A stretch of 64,000 bases of DNA, from positions 53,453,172 to 53,517,171 of the forward strand of contig NC_058339.1 of NCBI RefSeq assembly GCF_905475395.1, given 5' to 3'. This DNA comes from Chrysoperla carnea (taxonomy: Eukaryota > Arthropoda > Insecta > Neuroptera > Chrysopidae). How positions within the stretch are numbered: the stretch's first letter is position 1; each line of letters begins with the position of its first letter. The position numbers were made by a program, and so were the translations under genes. This document shows positions 38,791 through 49,440 of this stretch, piece after piece. The notes under the pieces are model-generated. The model saw only the letters and a program-made list of their open reading frames with translations, was not told the DNA's origin and searched no databases.

Positions 38791-41247
38791 CTCAATATCA
38801 ATATATGATTTTCAAAGTTGCGTGATATATTGATCATTCCCGAAAATGCTTAAATTTGGTGGAGAAGTAAGTATGAATACAACTGAACAGTTTCCAAGAA
38901 GAACTAATAAATAGCATGGTTTAAGAGCATTTTCATCATTTGTTTTTAAAATTTTTAAAAATATATAATTATAAATAAAATTTTAAATAAAAAAACAAAA
39001 CTAGGCAACTCAAAGAAAATGTTCAATCAAAAAATTTATGTAATTAAATATTTCTCAGACCTCCACCTTTATCTTATGTATCTAGCGTAATTTTATGGTA
39101 AATATTTTGTTACGAATATAAAATAAAGATAATGATGATCTACTCAGAAAAAATTGTGTCTTATCTGAATAATTGAGATCTGAAATGCTACCCAGGCAAA
39201 TTACAATATCAAAGATATATCTTTTTCGAGAAAGTATGCCAAAGCTTTTGATTTTGCAGATGTACTTCCGGTTAACCAAGTGCTATTTGAGTTCATTCAC
39301 CTTCGCGAAAAGTTTTGCTTTTGTAATTTTTCATAATACGGCATAAATTTTTTTCAAAACAATTTAATATTATGTAGCTGAGTACAAATAAAAAATTTAT
39401 ATCCCGAAGCTCAATAAAGATGGTGGCTAGATTAATTTATCACTTCAGATGAATAGTTTTTCTTAACATACAGGATAAGAAAGTTGATTTTTGAAAATCT
39501 TTAGAAATACGTAAAATATGAACGTTCCTAATTAAATAATTAGACAAAGAAGGAGGTAGGTATAGTATTAGTGACATCACATCCCAAGAACGCCTTAGAG
39601 ACTTAAAATTTATAAATCTCGAGATGGGCAATAATCTTTCACATTTTACAGCTTTCTCGATTTTTTACCAATTTTAATTAGACTTTTGCTATGGTATTAA
39701 AGTCTTTCAATATTGTATGTTTTTTACTACAGCGAAATGGTAAAAAACAGAATAAAATTTTAACTATCAAATATTTCAAAATTTTAGAATTTTCGCAAAC
39801 GTTATCATCAACTATTATAAACTGAATTTTTTACTAATTTAATATCATCATTTAATTAATTAAAAGGAAACTGAAAAGGTTTAGAATGTTACCATAAAAA
39901 ATAAGAACATAAATAATTTTTATAAAATTTTCAATTTAATATTTTATTAAATAGAATTACTACATTGTAGATAATAATTAATATACTTCAATATAAAATA
40001 TATATTATATTATAGAACACGAATTTTTTGTACTAAACTCTTAAATCACAAATATACATCGATTTTAAATATCGAACATATTTTAAAAAAACAAATTTTT
40101 TAAAAACACGAACAGGTTAATAATTAATAAAAAAAAAATAATAATAATAAGAAATTCTTTCAAGAACTGTCTCAGTTAATTTTTATATATACAAAAAAAT
40201 TACATTAAACGTAATTTTTCAATATATTTTAAATAGTTTTAAATAAAATAATATCTGATAAAATACAGATAATTCAGAAATATATAAATAATTAAATTAT
40301 CTGAAATACAGTTCATGATACAAAACACACTCTCTACAAATAATTCAAAAATAATTGTACACAAAATTATATATAATATAATTAAATAGAACACGTAAAT
40401 TTTTTGGAATTTTTCGATTCCAAAAACAATCCACCTATTTTTACACAATTTGTTAAAGGATTTAAAAAAAGTAATTTTTTAGTAAATAAACTATTAATTT
40501 TTGTTAAAAATTAATTTTTTTTTTGTGGATGGTTTTCGAAAGCACGTTAAAAATAAATAAAAAATCGATAACGTTATATAATCATTCATAATTTAATATT
40601 CTAATATTGTTTCCAAGGAACGTTTCGTCTCTTTTTTTTAACTTCTTCAGTGACTTAAATGTTTTGAATTTCTGATTATACTAAAATAAATTTAACGAAA
40701 CGACCTTGATAACAATTAAAATATTAAAGCTTGTTGAAAAGAAAAGATCCAGTGAATTAAAATGATCGATAAATTAAAAATTTATCGTGTTTTGAAAGAT
40801 TTTTTCAACAATATTTTTAAACCGAATGGAATGATTTGTTATTAAAATAAACTTAAAAAACACAGCCGTCTATTATAGAGATCGGGTGTGTATGAATTTA
40901 CATGATGAAAATGATTTGATACACACGACATCACGATTTTTTTTACGATGCTTAAAAAAATGTGATGTAAATTTTTTTCGACTAAGAACTATCAAAAAAA
41001 AATGCATTCATACAAAAATGGATGAATCGTAGCTCACATTATTTCGTAAATGGAATGAAACATTTTTTTAGATATTTATAATTTATAAATTAATAAAAAA
41101 AATATATTATTATGATTAATATTATTGTCATCTAAAAGGAACAAACAGTGTTCGTCAATGCCATTACACAAAAATGGCCTTGTTTTTTAAATAAATCAAA
41201 CGGTAATTAAAAAAACTGCATTGTAATATTCCAAGTGAATGAAATTG

Positions 41248-41253
41248 TTTAAT
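41248..41253 (-). terminator. Candidate poly(A) signal (ATTAAA) for the CYP18A1-like gene
   Basis: On the - strand, ATTAAA lies about 155 bases past the stop codon. No canonical AATAAA was seen between the stop and this site. The assignment is tentative. Confidence 0.3.
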
Positions 41254-41407
41254 AAATTTAAATAAAAATAAAAAAATCGTTTTAGGAACTATTTAAACAT
41301 GAATGACCGTGCTCAGTTGGTATGATTTGCTTTTTTGTTTTTCTTTCAAAATGGCAGTGATTTGTTTTTTTTTTTTTCGTAAAAAGAAAAATTTTGGTTT
41401 TACATAT

Positions 41408-43824
41408 TTAGTGAACACCAATATTTTTCTCCTGTCTTGGATGAACAGTATCTGTATTAAGTGATCGTGGTTTAAAACATACTTTAAATGCTTCAGGAAA
41501 TAGTGTAATACCACTATTTGGTTTTAAACTTGGTAATTTTTCACCTTCGGGAACACTAATATTAAAGGTATGTAACATTGATGAGAAAAATAGGAATAAT
41601 TCCATACGAGCTAATACATCTCCTAAGCACATTCGTCGTCCTACACCGAATGGTAAAAAGTATTCAGGTTTCACACAATTACCAGCTGAGTTGATGAAAC
41701 GGGATGGATTGAAACGTTCTGGTTCATCCCATAAATTGGGATCCATGTGCACAGCATGTAAAAATGGATGGACATGTGTGTTTTGTGGAATACGGTATCC
41801 ATTTACGGTAACATCACTGTAATAAAAGAAAACTTATTAGAAAAAGAAATTCTTAGAAATGTCTTTGAAAGTGGAAATGAAACTTACCGTATTGGAGAAT
41901 GTTCAGTGCCCAATGGTACAATACTTGAAATTCTCATTACTTCGTACAAAGTGGATTCGGTTGTTGGTAAGTATGGTAAATCTTCCAATTTTGGTAAACG
42001 ATTTCTACCCACAATTTGATCTAATTCATCTTGAACAGCCCGTAATGATTCTGGATGATGGATCATGTACAAGATGGCAAATTGCAATGTATTCTTAATT
42101 GTTTCCATACCGGCCGTAAATAAATCAGCAATTACTTGACGAATTTGACGATCTGTAAAATAAAAAAACGGATTTTAGTGAACAATTCTTTTAAAATCAT
42201 TTTCTAATTTTTTTGGATTTTAAAACTTACCATGATTTCTGCCCTCGAATAAATTTGAGTCTGTTCCATTTTCTTTTGCCTTTTCAATTTCCAATAAATA
42301 TGTATCAATTAAATCACGAATATTTTCTGGATCAAATGTACGACGATGTTCCTCTAATTGTTCTTGGAAAAATGCACTCATTTCATCACGATTTTCTCCT
42401 AATTTCTTCAAAATTACACGGAATTTTGGGAAATATTGTAAGACTGGTATACATGTAGCATAGTTCATTGATCCCCATAATTGTAGACCTTCTTGTGTTA
42501 ATCCCATAAAGCGTAAAAATTTTGGATCATTATGTGTAAATCGTACAGACATCATCATTTCACAGATAACATTGCTGATACACACGGATAAAATTGGACT
42601 GGGATCAGTTGGTGCACCTTCAAAACTTTTTAATACACTTAAAAATTCCACAACTTCACCCTATAAAACAAAAAAGCACAAATTAAAATCATGTATTTTG
42701 AAAATGTATCTTGCAAAATTCGTAAAGAGATAATAATTACCATTATACGTTTTTCAATTTGATTTTTTCCAGATCCAAGATATGTTACTCCAAAATTACG
42801 GAAACGATTATGTAAAAAGCGACGTTGATCTTTCCATAATTTTCCTTCACTATTGATAATTCCTAGAACAATACGAAAAAACGTTTATTTAACAGTTGAA
42901 ATATATTACGCATGCTCTATAAATTTAAAAAAAGCCGAGAGTGTCATAAGCAGTTTATTTGGCTCAATTTTTTTGTTATTTTTTTGTACAGAAAAAACAA
43001 CAAAAAACAAAAACGCATCAAAATTTTTAATATAAATATGAATAACTATTATTAAAGATATTTTATTTTTAAACATTTAATTGTTTATAAAATTTATTGT
43101 TTTTATTAAAAATAAAATATTTAAAATGTAGGTTACGGCTGATAAAGCAAAAAATAAATTGTAAAATTAATTTTTTTTTTAAATAATAAAAAAATAAATA
43201 ATAAATTAAAAAGTAAAGTTTAATAATCAGTTACGTCAATAATATTGAATTGAATATTATAATAATTTATTATTTGTGATTAGGCCATGCGTGCCAAGCA
43301 ATTCAAATAAGTGAAGCTGTCTCATTGTTTAATTTACGCACGTCAATTGTTGTTTACATTTCAGTAATTTATGGCAATCAAAATCACGTGTTTTCACTAT
43401 TAAAAGATTTTATAATTGTATTTCATTTTTAATTTTTTTTTCGCTTACCATATCCACTTAATAAATCATGAAATGGTCCTTGAGGTCGTCCACTGAATTC
43501 ATCTTTACGAAATGTATCCCGTATTAATTTATAATCTGTCATAATCACATGTAATTGTGATCCAACTTTCATTGAAAATAATGGTCCATATTTTTGTTTT
43601 AATTCCAAATAATGTAAATACGGTGCACGAATACCACTTAATGTTGGTAATAATCCCAATATTGGTACACCCCATGGTCCAGGCGGTAACGCTTTTAATT
43701 CCATATAAAATTGTATAAACCGAACTACACACAATGCAAGTAGAAAAACTGCTAACATTGAAAATGTATCATTTTCAAATTTCCACAACCGATTTAAAAA
43801 ATATTGTATTGTGTATAAAAACAT
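41408..43824 (-). CDS. Cyp18a1: CYP18A1-like cytochrome P450 (ecdysteroid 26-hydroxylase), 5 exons, complete
   Basis: On the - strand, exons 43824-43449, 42862-42741, 42660-42231, 42152-41888 and 41816-41408 join in phase with GT-AG borders to give 533 codons plus stop. Introns are 586, 80, 78 and 71 bp. Seen: a hydrophobic anchor at about 21-40, PPGPWG (47-52), C-helix WKDQR (135-139), I-helix AGMET (323-327), ExxR as EVMR (380-383), PERF (430-433), and heme loop FGVGRRMCLG (454-463) with Cys461. The GYG|IINSEGKLW junction, the FRNFGVTYLGSGK segment and the AGMET I-helix match insect CYP18A1. Known for the family: it hydroxylates 20-hydroxyecdysone at C26 and on to ecdysonoic acid, clearing the hormone, and it is typically ecdysone-inducible. 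It faces the phantom-like gene tail to tail. No break or missing residue is seen. Another member of the same insect P450 clan is the only real alternative. Confidence 0.93.
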
Positions 43825-44006
43825 TTTTGTTTAATTAATTTTTTTAATTTTATCTCAACAATGATGAAGTTTTATTTTTTGAGAATTTGTTTAAATCCTA
43901 AATTCTCAAAAATTATTCTGAATGTTTTTGACTTTTTTTTTGGTAAGAAATATTTTTCAAACTAAGGGAGCCAAAAGTATTATGTGTTGAAAAATTTTAA
44001 TAGTGG

Positions 44007-44016
44007 CCTTTTTATA
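44007..44016 (-). promoter_or_regulatory. Candidate TATA box of the CYP18A1-like gene
   Basis: The - strand reads TATAAAAAGG, about 185 bp upstream of the ATG at 43824, with TCAACA about 26 bases further on as a weak initiator. Just upstream on the same strand is a GC-box-like CCGCCCC (about 44067-44073). This would give a 5' UTR of roughly 150-165 bases without an intron. Confidence 0.4.
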
Positions 44017-44019
44017 AAG

Positions 44020-44480
44020 ATCCACAAATTTAATGTGGGGGTTAAAATACACCGCCTCGTCATTGTGGGGCGGCACTCTCAGGCGGAGTTACTTCTATCA
44101 ACTACCCAATTAAATCCAATGGTGATAGAATTGTGGTGATTGTTGCGTTTTGTGTATGTTTATGAATTAAACTTGTTAACTTCATTGATAGTTTTTTCTC
44201 AGTTTGTGCGCGATTTCTGCGTTGCATGCTGCGGTGGTATTGTTGTCTTGGATATATTAAAAATAAAAATATATTTCAATTCTCGTAACACGCAAGTGTA
44301 TTATACACACACCGTTCGTGTATATTGTTCGCTCGCGCGCCGTGCTTATTCATCGGCTAGCCAAACTAGCGTATACAACAAATGTATTTACATTGTTTTA
44401 CAAAATAGACGTTTAGCTATAATAACTGGGAAACCACATGGAATTCCACGCACAAAATATTTTTTGTATTATTTTAAAAT
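44020..44480. promoter_or_regulatory. CpG-richer block upstream of the CYP18A1-like gene
   Basis: This stretch is clearly richer in G, C and CpG than anything around it. Examples are the 'cgctcgcgcgccgtgc' run at about 44330-44345 and the GC-box region at 44040-44090. It sits directly upstream of the CYP18A1-like ATG, so it most likely holds promoter or enhancer sequence. A + strand open frame of 117 codons crosses it (44140-44493) but starts with TTG, resembles no known protein and is probably incidental. A + strand TCAGTTTG at about 44199 could instead be the initiator of a divergent transcript. Confidence 0.4.
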
Positions 44481-44493
44481 CAAATGTGTGTGA

Positions 44494-46729
44494 AATTTTT
44501 AAGTAGTGTTTTTTTTTTTTATAAATAAATGCGCCAGTGAATAATTTGTTGTGAATTAATTTAAATTTAAATATTTTGTAATTTTTTTTTTTGTATTTAA
44601 TGTATGTATTTTTTTATTAAATTATTTTCAAAAATATTTTTGTATCTGTTATATTATTTCTACAATTCAAAAATTAACCTTTTTCTTAAGAAAATTTTTT
44701 ATTTGAATTCAATAAAGATTCTTCTTGGTTTGGAAAAATTATGTTATATTGGCTGAAAGATTTCCAAAATTAAATAATTTTTACCTCCAAAAAATAATTA
44801 AAATTTTATTTAATAATTTAATGATACTTAATTTAAAAAATTTTAAGGTTTGTATCCTTATTTTCGATTTTTAAGGTATGTATATGTAGTCAAATTCATT
44901 AAAAAAAAAAGTTCGATACAAAAAAAAGTTGCAGGCTCCAAAAACTAGCTCAGAATCTACGTTAGATTATGCGAGGGAAATTTTGTGAAAGTGTAATTTA
45001 ATCAACCACGCTTTGATTTTGAAAAGCTCAGGGTAAGTTATCGAGTGATTTTTTTGGAGAGTCAAGGTTGAATTTCAAACAAGTAAAAGAAATTGGTCAA
45101 AAACGCATTATTGATATTCATGTGCAAGGTAAGATAAATAATGTATGTATATTCATAAACAAATACCACGTGCTAGTATCGGCTTTCCTGATCACGGTAT
45201 CTTCAACGCACTTCCTTATTGGCTTAAGAAATTACGATAATTTTGATAAATGATTTTAACCTTTGTAAAAATTTATGAAATGTTAAGTTGTATTTCTTTA
45301 AAAATGGTTGATTTGTAGCTATTTCTTAAATTTATGAGGTCATATACAGGTAGAATGAAGTCAAAAGGTTAATTTAATCTAATGCAAAATATGACCGAGT
45401 CCACTGGCAAAAGAAATTTGACATTTGAACTAAAACGAATTAACATTTTTAAAAGGAAAGAATAACCATTTTAAGGCATTTATTTTTAATGCCAGCTTCT
45501 ATTTTATTTACAATTGATTTTTGTCGAGTCCTTTACCTTACAAAAATATTAAGGGTTGAATGTTATAAGTTAGAAACGACGATTTTGCAAGTAATATGCT
45601 TTTAATGGATCCGACAAACAACCCAAAAATTTGGTATACGATATGTCCAACGTATTACAAATTCAAAATTTTATTTCAACACGTGATTTCATAAAGAAGC
45701 TAAAATTTTTTGCCGGTCTTTTGGAGAACTTTTAAAGGTAAGTTTGGTAATAAGAAAATCGAGCTTTTTGGAATTTTGCAAATATCGAAAGGAGCGATCA
45801 AAGTTTTTCTACAATTGTTTACCATATTTAACCTTTTTTAAAAATCTTTTATAAAAAATCATAAAATTAAAAATTCCCTAGGCAATGAGATTTGATAATT
45901 AGCTTTAAAAGTTGTTTTTATTTTCCATAAATCCAACAAATAAAAATAAGTTTTGCATAAACGCAACCCTTCAGGTACAAACTAATTAGTTTTAAAACTT
46001 AATTTATCTATTAGCTGAATTATTTATAGCATCAATATATTTATTAATAGTAATAGCACCTTGATTTTATTCTTAATTCCTATAAACATATATATATAGG
46101 TATAAACGTAGGTAAGACAAAAAAACTATTTTACATTAGATTCCAAGGTATTTCCTCTTTTTTAATAATAGGTATAATTATTTATAGATAATATAGATAG
46201 GTATTCTGATATGTTTAAAACTATTGACCTCTGATTTTAAAATATGAGCATTCTCTTTTTTTTATCGTAAAGGTTCATTCACTTTTCGCTTTGAGGATTA
46301 TTTTTATTTTTATAGTACGTCAAATTTTATTTCCTCGAATTTAATTTATTAATTTTTTTCGGTATTTATAAATTATTTTGCATTTTTAGGAAATAATACA
46401 TTTAATTAATCGCCAGTAGTATTAAATTCAATTTATAAAAATAGTTTGTGATAATACTTGCGATTTTCAAACTGAATTAAATAAAGTCTTCGAAATTATA
46501 AAATTACTTTGCAAGTGAATTTATCTGCGCTTCCACCAATAAAACAATCTTTTAAAAAAAATTTAAGTGAAAATAAAACTTTTTTTTAGATGAGCTTTCA
46601 TTGTGAACTATAAAAAAGTATAAAATTACTTTTTTTTTTAATGTTCAGGTAGTTGGAGTCATTTGAGGCTTAACTGCTTTCAAAGAGTTCCTTCCAGAAC
46701 ACTTTGAAAACTGAACAAATGTTGCTTCG
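44494..46729. other. Intergenic, nothing recognised
   Basis: AT-rich DNA beyond the CpG-richer block. A 'tctgcgcttccaccaata' phrase at about 46522 is a fragment of repeat family G. Confidence 0.45.
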
Positions 46730-46930
46730 AGATAGCCGGCTCAGTGGCCGAGTGAGTGTAATGACTTTTAACCGTTTGACAACTGAAAATGGGAGGTTGC
46801 GGGATTGAACTCATGCAGTGGCTGTGTGGACGTCACTTCGATAAGAACGAAGTAACTGACTCCACCCACATCATAAATTTAATTGTAAATTCGGATATAG
46901 GTTAAAATAAATAAATTTAAAAAAAAAATG
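46730..46930 (+). repeat. tRNA-derived SINE family S2, copy 1
   Basis: It has a tRNA-like head with 'ggctcagtggccgagtgag' (about 46737), then 'ggttgcgggattgaactca' as a B-box-like segment, then 'ctgactccacccacatcata' and an A-rich tail at 46905-46928. It differs from family S1 throughout and resembles the minus-strand copy near 61.4 kb. Confidence 0.65.
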
Positions 46931-47264
46931 TGTTTATTGCCTCTGTTATAGGTGTATGTCTGAAAAACGGAGGTTTAACCTCATTAATAAAAGGAGAAAA
47001 TTGGAGAGCGAAAATTTATACGAAGCTATACCGAACTCGAATGCGACACCAACCGATAGACACTTTTTTATAGATAATTTTCTTGAAATATTAAAATTAT
47101 AGTATTCGTTAACAATTTATTACCGAGATACAGAAATTAAGTATCCGTGGCTTAAAATTTTAAATAATTAATAGTTTACAATAAATAAAAACATAATAAC
47201 TAAAAAGTAGAAAATAACTTCTATAAGTTCAATTATTGTAAATATTTTATTGATAGATATTAGT

Positions 47265-47475
47265 AAAAGTCATTCCAAAATATTTTAAATAGCACCCCAC
47301 GGTATTTTACGACAAAATATTTTTATCTTGATCACTCTATTTTTCTAACTTATAAATATTATTTTCTACTTTTTAATTCAGTTAGCTACAAAAGCATGTT
47401 TTTTAATTTTTTAAATCATTAATTAAAAATACTATGGAATGATATCTGCGCTTCCACCATCAAAAATTATTTTAA
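47265..47475 (+). repeat. Dispersed repeat family G, copy 1
   Basis: 'acccacggtattttacgac'-like start, 'attttctactttttaattca', 'agctacaaaagcatgttttt', and the end 'tgatatctgcgcttccacca'. It matches 59945-60230 in the same order. Confidence 0.6.
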
Positions 47476-48439
47476 TGAATCGTTAGTTCTGAAAATCCTG
47501 ATAAAGGTAATCGGAAAAACTTATTAAATTATTGTATTTTATACGTACTTGATAAGTGAGCGAAATTTTAGTTCAATGAGTGTTAATAATGCTTTATAAT
47601 CATCGGAGACCCCACAATTATTTCACTTTTACAGAAGAGACAGATATGTTTTTTAACCTTCGGGGATGAACAAAGAAATGTTGAGTCTTGGTGAAATGAG
47701 AGTCTTGGTGCTGTAGTGAGCCATAGAAGCTGAATTCGATTTTCTGAATGTTTCATTTAACAAAACGATGGCTGCTTTGAAGAATTTCTTTGTATGCTGT
47801 TTATTTTCATCAAAAAATCACGCAACTAAAATACTGCCGTGGAATTTTGAAACACCCTCTATATAAAATTCAAACAAGGAAATTAATTTAAAACGGATTT
47901 ATTGTAAAATCGATGAATTTGATAATATATACCTATAAAAATATTGACCTTACTTCCAATAACCACATTCTCTAATTTGATGAGGGGTTATTTCGTAAGA
48001 GTTCAATATCACTTTGACAGTTGTTTTTTTTTTTTTTTAAGAAAATGTTTCAAAAAGTTGATTCAACCCGCAGATCAATAAAATAAAAATTTCTGATGAA
48101 ACAATATATTGAAAATGTTAACAGCTTCTTAGAATCATTATATTCATGTTGATTTTGAAAACATCAAACAAAAGTCATTGATCGTCTTAATAAATTCATA
48201 GGTTTAATCAAAAAAAATTTTCACTATGAAACTAATAAAAAAACATTTTGAAATTTTTTTAAAAGTTCATTGGTACCTACTCTCACAAAAGAAAACCACA
48301 TTGTAAATTATTTATTATGTGATAAAAATGCCGATTTACAAAATTTCATATTTTTAAGCTTTATCAATACAGGGTTTTTCATTAAGAGGTGTCACTTTAA
48401 TTTCACAAAAAAAACTCAATTTATCGGGTCAATTTAAAC

Positions 48440-49030
48440 GTTCGAGGGTACACAAATTCGCAACCGTCTGAAATTTGATAGGATTGATCAAAACAACATC
48501 ATAAATGAAACCTAAAAAGTAGTCTTCGATTCACATTGTGGGAAAAAAATTACGCAGGCTCAAAGGACCCAAAAACGGGTTTTTCGCGGTTTTCCTCGTT
48601 TAATTAATTGCTATATTTGAATAATTTTAAATGGGCATTTACTACACTATTTATATGTAAAGAATTGAAAATTAGTCATACAGCCACCTTTACGCCAAAA
48701 TTATCCACTGCAAGCGCTGGCGTCGATTTGATTGTCTTTAACATGACCACGCACACAAAGGACATTTGTAAGTAAAAATTGTACATTTGTAAGTTACACT
48801 GACCGATAGAAACAATTTTTTTACTTGTATTACAGCTTCAGTGATGTACGTGGTGTACATATTACGACGATTGCAACTTTTCCAACTTTTTAAATCGTTA
48901 TATCTCAGAAACGGTGGCTGTTAGGAAAAAAGTATTAAGAGATTTTTATATTTTTAGATTTCATTTATGATGGTGTTTTGAACAATCCTACCAAATTTCA
49001 GCCGGGTACAACCCGTATTTTGTACCTTCA
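48440..49030. mobile_element. Foldback element with about 80-bp arms
   Basis: The left arm ('ctgaaatttgataggattga', 'aacatcataaatgaaaccta') at about 48468-48518 pairs with the right arm ('tagatttcatttatgatggt', 'acaatcctaccaaatttcag') at about 48955-49002. The outer ends are also related (GGTACACAAAT against the complement of ATTTTGTACC). The interior includes the GC-richer 'aagcgctggcgtcgatttga' segment found at 30.6 kb, so the 30.6-kb piece is probably an internal fragment of the same family. Confidence 0.65.
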
Positions 49031-49094
49031 CTATAATTTTTTTATTTAATTTGACCGTGTTTAAATAAATTAATTAAAACTATTTTTGTCGATC

Positions 49095-49440
49095 ATCTTT
49101 CTAGTTGAAACTCTCTGTTTCCCTGTATAACACCTTGAAATCGTTCAAGTAGAAACTCTACGTTTCATTGGGGAAATGAGCGGAAAATTTCCAATCTTTG
49201 GTAGAAGTGCTGCCTTTCTCTGCCATACATTGGCTGCTCCACTTGGCGAATAACAGCCGAATATTTACCTTGACTTCAAATGCAGGAGGACTATTGGCGT
49301 AAACTGTATATTTGACGTGAATCCACCACAAACTCTACGAACCGCCTCCGCATAATTTGCACCCTATATGTAGAGAGTAGAAATAGACGCTCTATTGAGA
49401 AATTTCGAATTTAGCCTTTCTGATTTCAAAACATCTTAAT
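49095..49440. other. GC-richer unassigned block
   Basis: This stretch is markedly less AT-rich than its surroundings ('ctccacttggcgaataacag', 'cgaaccgcctccgcataatt'). All six frames are interrupted, so no protein family could be read. It could be a decayed retroelement or a decayed exon. Confidence 0.35.

Larger units (their letters stand above)
36755..41247. other. Intergenic spacer between the convergent P450 genes
   Basis: About 4.5 kb with no ORF that resembles a protein. It contains one copy of a dispersed repeat (36895-37025), weak direct repeats with a tRNA-like B-box remnant (38460-38790), and long A/T-rich low-complexity stretches, especially 39840-41280. Confidence 0.7.

Noticed and set aside
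41293..41514. Extra minus-strand frame at the 3' end of the CYP18A1-like gene
   Set aside because: It overlaps the true last exon in another frame and includes a poly-Lys stretch from an A/T run.
41768..42458. Plus-strand open frames over the CYP18A1-like exons
   Set aside because: They are antisense shadows of exons 3 to 5.
44140..44493. 117-codon + strand open frame upstream of the CYP18A1-like gene
   Set aside because: It begins with TTG, has no in-frame ATG with support, resembles no protein and lies in a likely control region of the opposite-strand gene.
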